DNA of 36,545 nucleotides from ZC4RG35 sp964571765 (GCA_964571765.1 CAZNDH010000018.1:1-36545), one strand, 5' to 3'. Positions 16,201 to 24,708 are shown, counted from the stretch's first letter. Program-made: numbers and translations. The notes: generated by a model not told the origin, from the sequence alone.

Positions 16201-17357
16201 CGGCCGGCGCCATGTGACTCGTCTAACTGGACCTCGATCTGCGCTTCCCTGCCCAATAGTGCCTCATGCACCTTGACGGCGACGAATTCCGCGTCCCGAG
16301 CCACACCGTAGATGTCGTGCGACGCCACCGTGTGCTGGTAACGGAGGCCGACGAAGAACAGGCCTGGCGCTCCATCAGCCACCCCCCTGGTGTGCCTGGG
16401 CACTCCCCTCTGGTCGAAGAGCTCGCCGTCGCCGCTGAGGAAGTCGTAGTCCCCTTGGAAGCCGGTGCACCAGATGACCGTCAAGTCTTCGGTGCCCATC
16501 GTGCGCCCGTCGGCAAAGCGGATCAGCGAGCCATCCACCACCCCGGTGAGCCTGGGATGTAGCGCGACCCCGTGGATTCGGGCCAAGTCCCTGGGAGTGG
16601 GTCTTTGGATGGGATCCCCTCTGGTCTCGAGGCCCGAGTACATCAACCGCCCGATCCGCGAGGTGGTGGTCACGTCGAAGAGGCCGAGGGCGTGGACCAA
16701 GCGATGCGTGGGGACACCAAGGACGTGTCTAGGCAGCACCATCACCTTGCTCACAGCCATGTGCACCTGATCGAACCTTGCCGACTCGCAGAGCAGACGG
16801 CAGATCTGCACCCCACTACTGGCGCTGCCGACGACGAGAACCGACCCGGTCTCGATCTGTTCGGGGCTGATGTACTCGCTCGAGTGGAGCTGTGGGATCG
16901 AGTCGAGCAGGAGCGACGATGCCTCCGGGATCCTCGGTTTGAGCATCGCGCCGTTGCAGATGACCACACACTTGGCTCGATAGGTGTCGTGATTGGTGCT
17001 GACCTCCCAGAAGCCATCGTCGAGAAAGGTCACCCTGTCCACCTCGACGCCGAGGGCGAGGGGCGGGTCGACGGCTGCGAGGCAGTCGTCCAGGTAGGCC
17101 ACCATCTCCTCTCGGGTGGCGAAGGCACGGGGGTCGTCGGAGGGGAACCTGCCATCGGGCAAAACCGGCAAGGTGTTCATCCAGTTGGGAGTGTTGGCGC
17201 GGAACCCATCCCAGCGTTGGCGCCATGCGGAAAAGGGGCGGTCCCGCTCCAAGAGGATGTGGTCGACGTCTCGCTCCTGGAGATAGTGGGAGACCGACAC
17301 TCCGGCTTGGCCGGCGCCGACGACCACCACGTCGTGCGTCAATCTATCCCGTGACAC
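16197..17357 (-). CDS. FMO-like NAD(P)H/FAD-dependent monooxygenase
   Basis: The protein is 386 residues from a GTG at 17357, chosen because AGAGGG lies seven bases upstream; the frame stays open to 17414 without a good start. It has two dinucleotide-binding motifs: FAD-binding VVVGAGQAGVSVSHYL near the N-terminus and a mid-protein NADPH-binding VLVVGSASSGVQI. The segment QLHSSEYI resembles the linker motif of flavin monooxygenases such as the Trk and YUCCA types, and VIWCTGF matches their C-terminal TG motif. The family oxygenates soft nucleophiles such as amines and sulfides or carries out Baeyer-Villiger reactions. It heads an operon with a methyltransferase and GT2 gene, so tailoring of a sugar or lipid is plausible; the substrate cannot be named. 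Confidence 0.75.
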   Translation of the reverse strand: MSRDRLTHDVVVVGAGQAGVSVSHYLQERDVDHILLERDRPFSAWRQRWDGFRANTPNWMNTLPVLPDGRFPSDDPRAFATREEMVAYLDDCLAAVDPPLALGVEVDRVTFLDDGFWEVSTNHDTYRAKCVVICNGAMLKPRIPEASSLLLDSIPQLHSSEYISPEQIETGSVLVVGSASSGVQICRLLCESARFDQVHMAVSKVMVLPRHVLGVPTHRLVHALGLFDVTTTSRIGRLMYSGLETRGDPIQRPTPRDLARIHGVALHPRLTGVVDGSLIRFADGRTMGTEDLTVIWCTGFQGDYDFLSGDGELFDQRGVPRHTRGVADGAPGLFFVGLRYQHTVASHDIYGVARDAEFVAVKVHEALLGREAQIEVQLDESHGAGR

Positions 17358-17518
17358 GGACGGACCCTCTACCACTGGACGTGGTCCCGCCGACCACCCG
17401 CCACGGCTCCCCAATGGTCACCACTGGCCATCGTCGAACCATCTCTCGAACCCTCCCGACGAAGCATCGTAGACGTGTCCCCGGCCTGTGTGTCCGCGAG
17501 ATCCAACACTGCCGGCCG

Positions 17519-19345
17519 CTACTCGACGGTCACCGTCTTGGCCAGGTTGCGTGGCTTGTCCACGTCGAGGCCCCTGGCGGTGGCGATGTGGTAGGCGAGC
17601 AACTGGAGGGGCACCACCGAGGTCACCGTGCACAACAGGTCCGGGCCGGCGGGAACCCGGAGCACATGGTCGGTCAACTCGCCTACGTCGTCGCCTTCCT
17701 CGGCGACCAGGACGATGGTCGCCCCCCGGGCCTTCATCTCCTCCAAGTTGGAAAGGGTCTTGGTCCTGACATGGCTATCTGTGGCGATACCGACCACCAC
17801 CACACCCTTCTCGATGAGGGCGATCGGGCCGTGTTTCATCTCACCTGCGGCGTACCCTTCAGCTCGCACATAGGCGATCTCCTTGAGCTTGAGGGCCCCT
17901 TCCATCGCCACCGGGAAGTCCCCGGACCGCCCGAGGAAGAAGTAGTCGCGTACCTCGGGCCACCCTCTAGCCAATCTCTGGATGTCATCGGAGCTCTCCA
18001 AGACCCTCTCCACCTGTCCGGGAAGGCGCAACATCTCTTTGACCAGCACCTCGATCCGGCCTTGGTCCATCGAACCTCTGACCTGGGCGAGGTAGAGCCC
18101 GAGTAACTGCATGGCCACCAGTTGGGTGGTGAAGGTCTTGGTCGCCGCCACCCCGATTTCCGGACCGGCGCGGGTGTAGAGGACCGCATCCGACTCCCGG
18201 GCCAGCGCCGAGTCGACCACGTTGCTCACCCCAACAACCAGGGCGCCTTGGGCCCGGGCGTACCGGATAGCGGCCAGGGTGTCGATGGTCTCCCCCGACT
18301 GGCTGATACCGATGACCAGCGACCGGTCATCGAGCACCGGGTCCCGATAGCGGAACTCAGAGGCGATATCGATCTCCACGGGGAGCCTGGTCCACCGCTC
18401 GATGGCGTATTTGGCCATCATCGCCGCGTGGTAGGAGGTCCCACAAGCGACCACGTAGACCTTGTCGACCTGGCGGATCAGCTCGTCGTCCATCTCCAGC
18501 TCGGTGAGGACCACCCGACCCGTCTCGCTGATCCTCCCCGCCAGCGTGTCGGTGATGGCATGGGGTTGCTCATAGATCTCCTTGAGCATGAAGGTGGGGA
18601 ACCCGCCCTTCTCGGCAGCCTCGAAGTCCCAGTCGATCGTGCGATGCTCCGGCTCGATCTCGTTGCCCTCGAGATCGATCATCCTCACCCCCTCCGCCCT
18701 CACCTCGACGATCCGGTCGTCGTCGATGATCATCATCTCCCGCGTGTGCTCCAGGAAGGCGGGGATGTCGGAGGCGAGAAAGTTCTCGCCGTCGCCGTGG
18801 CCCACCACCAGTGGCGACCCCCTCCTGGCCCCGACGATGACGCCGGGCTCACTGCGACGCATCGCCGCCAGGGCCAGGGCACCCTCGGCCTCCCTCATCA
18901 CTTGCCGCACCGCCTCGATCAGGGGAAGATCCGAGAGGTCGGCGAGCATGTGGGCCACCACCTCGGTGTCGGTGTCGCTGGAGAAGGTGTGGCCCCCCTC
19001 CACCATCTTCTGCTTGAGGACCCCCCAGTTCTCGATGATCCCGTTGTGAACCACCACCACGTCCCCGGTGTCGTCGGTATGGGGGTGGGCGTTCACAGTG
19101 TTGGGCGCCCCATGGGTGGCCCACCGGGTATGACCGATGCCGGAGGTGGCCGGGGTGGGCGCCTCCCGGCTGACCAACGAAGCCAGGTCTGCTATCCGTC
19201 CCGCGGTCTTGATCACGTCCATCGACCCCGGCCTGACCAGGGCCACGCCGGCCGAGTCATAACCCCGGTACTCGAGACGAGCCAGCCCGGGGATGAGGAC
19301 GTCCACAACCGGTCGCGGTCCGACGTATCCGACTATTCCGCACAT
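17519..19345 (-). CDS. glmS: Glutamine-fructose-6-phosphate aminotransferase (isomerizing)
   Basis: GlmS makes glucosamine-6-phosphate from fructose-6-phosphate and glutamine, the entry step to UDP-GlcNAc. The protein is 608 residues, normal for the family. It starts MCGIVGYVG with the N-terminal nucleophile Cys2, contains LEYRGYDSAG and GHTRWATHG in the glutaminase domain, and two SIS domains (for example ACGTSYHAA and SQSGETIDT). It ends with LDVDKPRNLAKTVTVE, the conserved C-tail that closes the active site. GAGGG precedes the ATG. It supplies precursor for both peptidoglycan and the adjacent polysaccharide locus. The 246-base leader shows no glmS-ribozyme core that I can recognise. Confidence 0.97.
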   Translation of the reverse strand: MCGIVGYVGPRPVVDVLIPGLARLEYRGYDSAGVALVRPGSMDVIKTAGRIADLASLVSREAPTPATSGIGHTRWATHGAPNTVNAHPHTDDTGDVVVVHNGIIENWGVLKQKMVEGGHTFSSDTDTEVVAHMLADLSDLPLIEAVRQVMREAEGALALAAMRRSEPGVIVGARRGSPLVVGHGDGENFLASDIPAFLEHTREMMIIDDDRIVEVRAEGVRMIDLEGNEIEPEHRTIDWDFEAAEKGGFPTFMLKEIYEQPHAITDTLAGRISETGRVVLTELEMDDELIRQVDKVYVVACGTSYHAAMMAKYAIERWTRLPVEIDIASEFRYRDPVLDDRSLVIGISQSGETIDTLAAIRYARAQGALVVGVSNVVDSALARESDAVLYTRAGPEIGVAATKTFTTQLVAMQLLGLYLAQVRGSMDQGRIEVLVKEMLRLPGQVERVLESSDDIQRLARGWPEVRDYFFLGRSGDFPVAMEGALKLKEIAYVRAEGYAAGEMKHGPIALIEKGVVVVGIATDSHVRTKTLSNLEEMKARGATIVLVAEEGDDVGELTDHVLRVPAGPDLLCTVTSVVPLQLLAYHIATARGLDVDKPRNLAKTVTVE

Positions 19346-19395
19346 GATCGATCCCTCACTTGTCTCGGGTGGAGTCCGATCGCGTGCGACAGTTG

Positions 19396-19450
19396 GCCGG
19401 TGGGTGACCGGCGCCCTTCGGCTGGGTCTCTGTTCCGGGATCGCTCCCGG
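19396..19450. repeat. Two small inverted repeats in the glmS leader region
   Basis: The spacer between glmM and glmS contains two perfect 6-bp stems: GCCGGT (19396-19401) with ACCGGC (19407-19412), and CCGGGA (19435-19440) with TCCCGG (19445-19450). On the glmS transcript the second would have a GNRA-type loop (GCGA). On the opposite strand it is followed by GTTTT. Function unknown; local leader structure for glmS is possible. Confidence 0.3.
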
Positions 19451-19528
19451 GTTTTGCCCCCAGACGTGTCGACCGTGGCTGGCCGGGAAGGCATCCGCCG
19501 AGTGTTTCGATGACCTTCCTCCTCGTCA

Positions 19529-19546
19529 CCTCACCTGGTGGTGAGG
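19529..19546. terminator. Stem-loop downstream of glmM
   Basis: CCTCACC (19529-19535) is perfectly inverted by GGTGAGG (19540-19546) around a four-base loop, 46-63 bases after the glmM stop. There is no U-run, so it is at best a weak or factor-assisted terminator, or a 3'-end stabilising hairpin. Confidence 0.35.
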
Positions 19547-19591
19547 CCTGGCGCTTTCGCTTTGTCCTGTCGTCGGGATCGTTTGCTCCAC

Positions 19592-20944
19592 CTACTCCTT
19601 GTTCAATGACGATCTGGCCGCTTCGACCAGGCGATCAGCGTACCTCCTGGCGTCGGTTTCCGAAGAGGCTTCCACCATTATCCGCACCACCGGCTCGGTT
19701 CCCGAAGGACGGACCAGCACCCTCCCCTGGTCGCCCAAGGCCGATTCAACCGCCCGGACCTCATTCCAGAGAGCGCTGGCCTGCTCGATACCGGACAGAC
19801 GGCCCACCGTGAGGCTCTCCAGCACCTGGGGGTACTCGGTGATCGCCGCCGCCCGCAACTCACGCAGCTCCCGCCCCGTTCCGGCGACCACTTCGAGGAG
19901 CTTGATCGCGGTGAGCAACCCGTCGCCGGTCTGGCTGTGCTCCCTGAAGATGATGTGGCCCGACTGCTCGCCGCCAAGCACCCCCTTGTGCTCCATCAGA
20001 GCCTCCATCACATAGCGATCCCCCACCTTGGTCTCCACGATCTCGACCCCGGCATCGGCCATCGACCTCCGGAATCCGAGGTTGGCCATCACCGTGGTCA
20101 CCACCAGGTTTCGCTTCAGCTTCCCCTGCTCCTTCATGTGTCTGGCGATGATCGCCATGATCACATCTCCGTTGGCCACCCGGCCGTCCTCGTCCACGGC
20201 GATCAGCCGGTCTGCATCGCCATCGAAGGCCAGCCCGATTCGACCGGCGCTGACGCTGGCAAGGTACTGAGGATGGGTGGCACCGCAACCTGCGTTGATG
20301 TTGTTCCCGTCGGGCTCGGCAGCAAACAGCTCGGCGTCCGCCCGGAGACGGGTGAACAGCTCGTCGGCCGCCCGGTAGGCCGCCCCGTTGGCACAGTCCA
20401 CCGCCACCCTCAACCCGCTCAACGAGTAGCGGGACAACGAGACCAGGTGGTCGATGTAAGAGCCCATGGCCCCCTTTTCCTCGATCCGGTAGCCGATCGC
20501 CGGGCCGACCGCATTCGCCTCCCCGGTCGACCTGAGCCGATCTTCTAGCTCCCGCTCTACCTGGTCGGGGAGCTTGGTCCCACGTGCCGCGAGCAGTTTG
20601 ATCCCGTTGTCCCGCGCCGGGTTGTGGGAGGCGGACACGATGGCGCCCATCGTCGCCGAGGTCGACTCGGTCAAATAGCTGATCCCTCCGCTGGGCATCA
20701 CCCCCACATCCACGGTGTCGATCCCCGAGGCGTGGAACCCGGCCTCGAGTGCGGATGCCAGCATCGAACCAGAGCGGCGGGTATCCCGCCCCACCACCAC
20801 CGGCCCGGACCGCAGAAAGGAGCCGGCTGCGCGCCCGATGGCCAGGGCGAGCTCGGGAGTCAGGTCGGCGCCGGCCTCCCCGCGGACACCGTCGGTGCCG
20901 AAGATCGGCTTGCCATCGTCGAGCAGACGACGGAGATCGGACAT
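19592..20944 (-). CDS. glmM: Phosphoglucosamine mutase
   Basis: GlmM converts glucosamine-6-phosphate to glucosamine-1-phosphate. The 450-residue protein has the expected four-domain landmarks: FGTDGVRG near the N-terminus, the phosphoserine loop SASHNP with Ser106, the magnesium loop DGDADR, the sugar-binding GGEQSGHI, and the phosphate-binding RPSGTEPVVRIMVE at the C-terminus. It starts three bases after the rpsI stop, so it is in the rplM-rpsI operon, an arrangement known in actinobacteria. glmS follows 246 bases downstream on the same strand. Confidence 0.97.
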   Translation of the reverse strand: MSDLRRLLDDGKPIFGTDGVRGEAGADLTPELALAIGRAAGSFLRSGPVVVGRDTRRSGSMLASALEAGFHASGIDTVDVGVMPSGGISYLTESTSATMGAIVSASHNPARDNGIKLLAARGTKLPDQVERELEDRLRSTGEANAVGPAIGYRIEEKGAMGSYIDHLVSLSRYSLSGLRVAVDCANGAAYRAADELFTRLRADAELFAAEPDGNNINAGCGATHPQYLASVSAGRIGLAFDGDADRLIAVDEDGRVANGDVIMAIIARHMKEQGKLKRNLVVTTVMANLGFRRSMADAGVEIVETKVGDRYVMEALMEHKGVLGGEQSGHIIFREHSQTGDGLLTAIKLLEVVAGTGRELRELRAAAITEYPQVLESLTVGRLSGIEQASALWNEVRAVESALGDQGRVLVRPSGTEPVVRIMVEASSETDARRYADRLVEAARSSLNKE

Positions 20945-20947
20945 GAG

Positions 20948-21340
20948 CTACCGCTTGGTGTACTGCGGTGCGCGACGGGCCTTCTTCAGCCCGTACTTCT
21001 TGCTCTCCACCACCCGGGCGTCGCGGGTGAGCATGCCCGCCCTCCTCAGGGCGGGTCTCAGCTGGGGGTCGAGTTCGACCAAGGCCCGGGATATCCCCAG
21101 GCGGAGGGCGTCGGCCTGACCGGTGGAGCCACCGCCCTCCAGGGTGGCGTCGATGTCATAACGCCCTTGGGTCTGGCTCACGTTGAAGGGCTCCATGACC
21201 CGCATCCGGGTCGCCATGGTGGGGAAGTACTCTTCGAGCGCACGCCCGTTGAGCGTCACCTGGCCGGAGCCGTCGCGCAGGCGGACACGGGCCACCGACT
21301 CCTTACGGCGGCCGGTTGCCTGGACGAGCGGCTTGGGCAT
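20948..21340 (-). CDS. rpsI: 30S ribosomal protein S9
   Basis: The 130-residue protein ends KKYGLKKARRAPQYTKR, the conserved basic C-tail that reaches the P-site tRNA, and begins with the family block ATGRRKESVARVRL. GGGSTGQADALRLGISRAL is the central signature. The ATG overlaps the last base of the rplM stop (TGATG), the usual L13-S9 coupling. glmM follows immediately. Confidence 0.98.
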   Translation of the reverse strand: MPKPLVQATGRRKESVARVRLRDGSGQVTLNGRALEEYFPTMATRMRVMEPFNVSQTQGRYDIDATLEGGGSTGQADALRLGISRALVELDPQLRPALRRAGMLTRDARVVESKKYGLKKARRAPQYTKR

Positions 21341-21798
21341 CAGACTTCCACCTTTCGGATCTCGAACTGTAGGGGCTGGGGCCTCTGCGCCTCGTGGGGA
21401 TGGTCAGGGCCGGCATAGACCTTGAGCTTGCCCAACATCTTCCGGCCCAGCCTGTTCTTGGGGAGCATTCCCCGCACCGCCCGCTCCACGATGGCCTCAG
21501 GCCGCCTCTCCCGGAGCGACTCGAAGGTCTCGGCCTTGATGCCGCCCGGATAGCCGGAGTGGCGATAGTAGATCTTGGTCTGACTCTTCCCCGAGGTGAC
21601 CGCCACCTTCTCGGCGTTGACCACCACCACGAAGTCCCCGGTGTCGATATGGGGGGCGTAGGTCGGCTTGTGCTTGCCTCGGAGCACCGTGGCGATCTCG
21701 GAGGCGAGACGACCCAGGGGAAGGTCGCTGGCATCGACCAGATGCCAGGAGCGCTCGATGTCTCCCGACTTGGGCGAGTAGGTCTTGTTGCTGGTCAT
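21340..21798 (-). CDS. rplM: 50S ribosomal protein L13
   Basis: The 152-residue protein shows the L13 blocks WHLVDASDLPLGRLASEIA, GKHKPTYAPHIDTGD, VTSGKSQTKIYYRHSGYPGG and AVRGMLPKNRLG. The ATG is preceded by GAGG about nine bases upstream. It is the first gene of an rplM-rpsI-glmM unit, divergent from ilvA. A promoter candidate and a leader with complementary ends lie upstream. Confidence 0.98.
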   Translation of the reverse strand: MTSNKTYSPKSGDIERSWHLVDASDLPLGRLASEIATVLRGKHKPTYAPHIDTGDFVVVVNAEKVAVTSGKSQTKIYYRHSGYPGGIKAETFESLRERRPEAIVERAVRGMLPKNRLGRKMLGKLKVYAGPDHPHEAQRPQPLQFEIRKVEV

Positions 21799-21865
21799 TT
21801 AGGTTCCTCGCACAGACAAGCACGGGGACGTTCGGGGAAACGGCTCCGCGGCGGGAGCGAGGCAT

Positions 21866-21895
21866 ATGCTAAGGCCCCTGGCTCCACTAGGCCAA
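21866..21895 (-). promoter_or_regulatory. Candidate promoter of rplM-rpsI-glmM
   Basis: On the minus strand TTGGCC (21895-21890) is followed after 18 bases by TAGCAT (21871-21866). The transcript would start near 21860, leaving a leader of about 60 bases. CCTCGC at 21862-21857 is complementary to GCGAGG at 21811-21806, which holds the Shine-Dalgarno of rplM. If the transcript begins early enough to include the first arm, the leader could close on its own ribosome-binding site. Confidence 0.4.
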
Positions 21896-21899
21896 TCGG

Positions 21900-23087
21900 A
21901 TGATAGGAATCTCACAAGTCGAGGAAGCCCGGTCGACGTTCCAGGGACGGGTGACCACCACCCCCCTGGTTCGCTCCAACTCCTTCACTCGAATATCTGG
22001 ACGCGAGGTGTACCTCAAGGCGGAATGCATGCAGCGCGCCGGCTCGTTCAAGATCAGGGGAGCCCTCAACGTGCTCAGCCGGCTGGGGGGAGCGCCGGTG
22101 GTCGCCGCCTCGGCGGGAAACCACGCTCAGGGTGTCGCTCTCGCAGCCAGCTTCACCGGCTCACCGTGCACCGTGTTCATGCCACAGAACGCGGCGATAC
22201 CCAAGATCAAGGCCACCCAGGACTACGGGGCGAAGGTGAAGCTCAAGGGCCGCTCGCTGGCCGACGCGGTCGAGTCGGCACGCCAGTTCGCCGAAAAAAC
22301 CGGGGCGCGGTTCATTCACCCCTACGACGACGAGCTGATCGTCGCCGGTCAGGCGACCTTGGGTATCGAGATCGCCGAGCAGCTTCCCGAAGTGGGCACG
22401 GTGGTCGTCCCCACCGGTGGGGGCGGGCTCCTCGCCGGCGTCTCACTGGCCCTCAAGGAGGCTGGGCCCCGACCAGTGGTGATGGGCGTTGAGATAGAGG
22501 CGGCCGCGGTGTACACCGAGAGCCGCAGACGGGGTGAGCTGGTCACCGACTATCCCCGGGGAGTGGGCACCGTCGCCGACGGGATCGCGGTGTCGGTCCC
22601 GTCCCCACTGGTCTGGGAGCTAGTCGAGCGGTACGTCGACTCGTTGGTTGCCGTCGACGACGACCAGACCACCGCGGCGCTCACCCTCATCCTGGAGCGC
22701 TCCAAGCTGATGGTGGAGGCCGCCGGAGCGGTCGGTGTCGCCGCCCTTCTGGAGAAGCTGATCCCCGATGGTTCACCCGATCCGGTGTGCATCGTGCTTT
22801 CCGGGGGCAACATCGACTTGCTCTTCTTGGGCAAGGCCGTCCGCCATGGGATGCAGTCGTCTGGCCGATTCGCCAAGTACGTCGTCCTCGTTCCCGATCA
22901 GCCGGGGAGCCTGGCCCGGGTTCTCGCCGCCATCGCCCGGCAGGGGGGCAACATCCTCCAGGTCGACCACCACCGAGAAGGGTTCACCCTTCCCTTTGGC
23001 AAGGTGGAGATCGAGATCTCGGTGGAGACTCGAGATGCCGACCACGCCGCCGCAATCCGCAAGGCACTCGAGGGATACCTGGCCTGA
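21900..23087 (+). CDS. ilvA: Threonine ammonia-lyase (threonine dehydratase), short form with ACT domain
   Basis: This PLP enzyme deaminates threonine to 2-oxobutyrate, the first step of isoleucine synthesis or threonine catabolism. The 395-residue protein has Lys51 in AGSFKIRGA as the PLP lysine, ASAGNHAQGVA as the substrate loop, and GGGGLLAG as the PLP-phosphate loop. After about residue 320 there is one ACT-like domain (VLVPDQPGSLARVLAAIARQ), giving the catabolic-type length rather than the two-ACT biosynthetic form. It is the only plus-strand gene between truA and rplM, two genes that are often close neighbours, so it splits that neighbourhood. The ATG lies 102 bases from the rplM start. 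Confidence 0.92.
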   Translation: MIGISQVEEARSTFQGRVTTTPLVRSNSFTRISGREVYLKAECMQRAGSFKIRGALNVLSRLGGAPVVAASAGNHAQGVALAASFTGSPCTVFMPQNAAIPKIKATQDYGAKVKLKGRSLADAVESARQFAEKTGARFIHPYDDELIVAGQATLGIEIAEQLPEVGTVVVPTGGGGLLAGVSLALKEAGPRPVVMGVEIEAAAVYTESRRRGELVTDYPRGVGTVADGIAVSVPSPLVWELVERYVDSLVAVDDDQTTAALTLILERSKLMVEAAGAVGVAALLEKLIPDGSPDPVCIVLSGGNIDLLFLGKAVRHGMQSSGRFAKYVVLVPDQPGSLARVLAAIARQGGNILQVDHHREGFTLPFGKVEIEISVETRDADHAAAIRKALEGYLA

Positions 23088-23093
23088 GCGGTC

Positions 23094-23217
23094 GGTACTC
23101 CGAATCCGTACTCCGACTCGATATGCGCGGCAGGCATGGCGAGCGGGAGCGGTGCTCCGACGAGGTGTCCCGGCGCGTACGGAGTACATCAGGGCGCGGC
23201 GACCGGCACGGAGTACC
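23094..23217. repeat. Heptad-repeat element with nested inverted arms (ilvA-truA junction)
   Basis: Between the convergent ilvA and truA genes lie GTACTCC-type heptamers near both ends in opposite orientation. GGTACTCCG (23094-23102) is inverted by CGGAGTACC (23209-23217), and GTACTCCG (23108-23115) by CGGAGTAC (23180-23187). A further GGTGCTC-type unit is at 23151-23157. The nested pairing would give a hairpin or cruciform of about 124 bases. It may act as a bidirectional terminator or be a mobile repeat remnant. Confidence 0.6.
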
Positions 23218-23236
23218 ACAGCCGCCGAGCTGTTGC

Positions 23237-23962
23237 CTAGTAGCCAACCTCCCAGAGGGTCAGACCGTGGGGTGGTGCCACGGTGGCCACTGCCGAACGG
23301 TCGCCGGCAGCGATCACCTCGCCAACCCGGTCGACGGAGGCGAAACCACGCCCGACGTCGTAGAGGTGGCCCACAATGGACCGCACCATCTGGTGACAAA
23401 AGGCATTGGCGGTCACCCAGTACTCCACCACCTCACCCTCGGTCGTTACCCGGGACTCATCGACCCGCCGCACGTTGCTCCGGCCCTCCACGGAGCGACA
23501 GAAGGAGGTGAAGTCGTGTTCCCCGAGGAAACCGGCGGCGGCAATCCCCATTGCCTCCACGTCGAGAGGGCGACCCACCTGCCAGGTGTACCACCGGGTG
23601 AGGGGGTCGCCGGCGCCGGTGCACAACCGGTAGCGATAGCGACGCCACCGCGCCGAATGACGGGCATGGAACCCGGCGTCGACCACCTCGACCGATCTGA
23701 CAGATATCTCCGGGCCGAGCATTCCATTGAGCGAGCGGGACACGGCTTTGGTGTCTATGGATGCCATCGGGAAGGAAACCACCTGTGCCCTGGCATGGAC
23801 CCCGGCGTCGGTCCTCCCGGCCACCGCGGTCTCCGGCACCTCACCGAGGAGCACACCAAGCGCCTTCTCCAGCTCTCCCTGCACGGTACGTTGCCCCTCC
23901 TGGCTGGCATACCCCCGAAAGCCGGAGCCGTCGTAGGCGACCTCGAGGCGGACGGTGGCCAC
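23237..23962 (-). CDS. truA: tRNA pseudouridine(38-40) synthase
   Basis: TruA isomerises uridines 38-40 in the anticodon arm. The 241-residue protein contains VAYDGSGFRGYASQ near the N-terminus and the catalytic block GRTDAGVHA with Asp52. It also has FHARHSARWRRYRYR and NAFCHQMVRSIVG, all typical. The GTG start abuts the stop of the Yip1-like gene without a gap. In actinobacteria truA usually follows rplQ directly; here four genes lie between them. Confidence 0.95.
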   Translation of the reverse strand: MATVRLEVAYDGSGFRGYASQEGQRTVQGELEKALGVLLGEVPETAVAGRTDAGVHARAQVVSFPMASIDTKAVSRSLNGMLGPEISVRSVEVVDAGFHARHSARWRRYRYRLCTGAGDPLTRWYTWQVGRPLDVEAMGIAAAGFLGEHDFTSFCRSVEGRSNVRRVDESRVTTEGEVVEYWVTANAFCHQMVRSIVGHLYDVGRGFASVDRVGEVIAAGDRSAVATVAPPHGLTLWEVGY

Positions 23963-24484
23963 TCAGCCGAGACCGCTGAACGCGGCGAAGGGGACGTTGA
24001 TCAGCGCCCGGATCAGGGCGGCCAAGGCAAACCCGATGAGCACCGACACTGCCGCCTTGCGAGTGTCGAGGTCCGATGCCTCCTGGGTAGCCACCACCAG
24101 CACCACCAGGTACCAGACAAGCCCGGCCAGGGCGAGAAGCCCTCCTCCGATCTCGAGGAGAAGGGGAAGGGCCGCCAGGCCGTGCATGGCGATCATTGTC
24201 TGGGGTCGCCCCCCCGAGGCGAACAACCGGCTGGCGATGAACCAGGTGGCGAAGGCGAGGATCAGCCAGGAGACGATGGCTCCGATCACCACCTGGAGGA
24301 GCCCGCGCACGCTGATCGCCTGGGGCACGCCGATCCACAGCAGACGGCCCACATGGGAGAGCGCTCCGACCAGGGCGACGATGATGGCCCCGTCGGCAGC
24401 AGCATCATGGTCGAAGAAGGACTCGGTGAACGCCCGGCGGTTGAGGGTGGCGGCGCGCCCTGCCCTGGTCAGCATCTTTCCCAT
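23963..24484 (-). CDS. Yip1-like polytopic membrane protein
   Basis: From the ATG at 24484 this is a 173-residue protein. About five hydrophobic helices follow a short N-terminus (MGKMLTRAGRAATLNRRAF...), with FDHDAAADGAIIVALVGALS before the first span. The layout, with a soluble head followed by five spans, resembles bacterial Yip1-family (PF04893-type) proteins, whose function is unsettled. It is directly upstream of truA (zero gap) and probably co-transcribed with it. A start three codons later (24475), preceded by GGGAAAG, is equally good. The longer frame to 24529 lacks a ribosome-binding site. Confidence 0.65.
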   Translation of the reverse strand: MGKMLTRAGRAATLNRRAFTESFFDHDAAADGAIIVALVGALSHVGRLLWIGVPQAISVRGLLQVVIGAIVSWLILAFATWFIASRLFASGGRPQTMIAMHGLAALPLLLEIGGGLLALAGLVWYLVVLVVATQEASDLDTRKAAVSVLIGFALAALIRALINVPFAAFSGLG

Positions 24485-24636
24485 CGCCGCCAGGCTAGGA
24501 CGGAGTGCGCGGCCTCGCTCACTGGCCACCTTCTCTGCTGGTTGCTTCGCTCACCCCCATGGCGTGCTCCGCAAACGTGCTGAGCGCGGTCTCATTCGAT
24601 CTCGCAGGGGCACCCCTCCCGCTCACCATGCTCACC

Positions 24637-24664
24637 GCGTACGAAGTACCGAGTATCGGTCACC
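24637..24664. repeat. Heptad-repeat array, four units
   Basis: On the minus strand four consecutive seven-base units related to GTACTCG fill exactly 28 bases (units start at 24664, 24657, 24650 and 24643). The array lies in the 224-base spacer between coaA and the Yip1-like gene. A looser copy, with GTGCTCC, lies near 24564-24580 in the same spacer. I see nothing else definite in this spacer. Confidence 0.5.
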
Positions 24665-24708
24665 AGCCACGAAGGGGGTGCCGGCGCAGCGGGTGGATCA
24701 GAGGCGAA

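Noticed and set aside
18122..19513. 463-codon open frame antisense to glmS
   Set aside because: The composition (His, Asp, Gly, Val, Pro) is typical of the complement of a high-GC gene, and glmS is unambiguous on the other strand.
19346..19591. glmS ribozyme or riboswitch in the 246-base glmS leader
   Set aside because: I find only small inverted repeats and no recognisable ribozyme core. The glmS ribozyme is also mainly a Firmicutes element.
23094..23217. CRISPR array
   Set aside because: The repeated units are about seven bases, degenerate and in both orientations. There are no spacers of regular length and no cas genes.
22787..24583. 598-codon open frame on the plus strand opposite truA and the Yip1-like gene
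   Set aside because: It is a GC-rich shadow. The protein is low-complexity Gly/Pro/His/Arg without domains, and it crosses ilvA, the repeat element and truA, all with strong family evidence on other frames.
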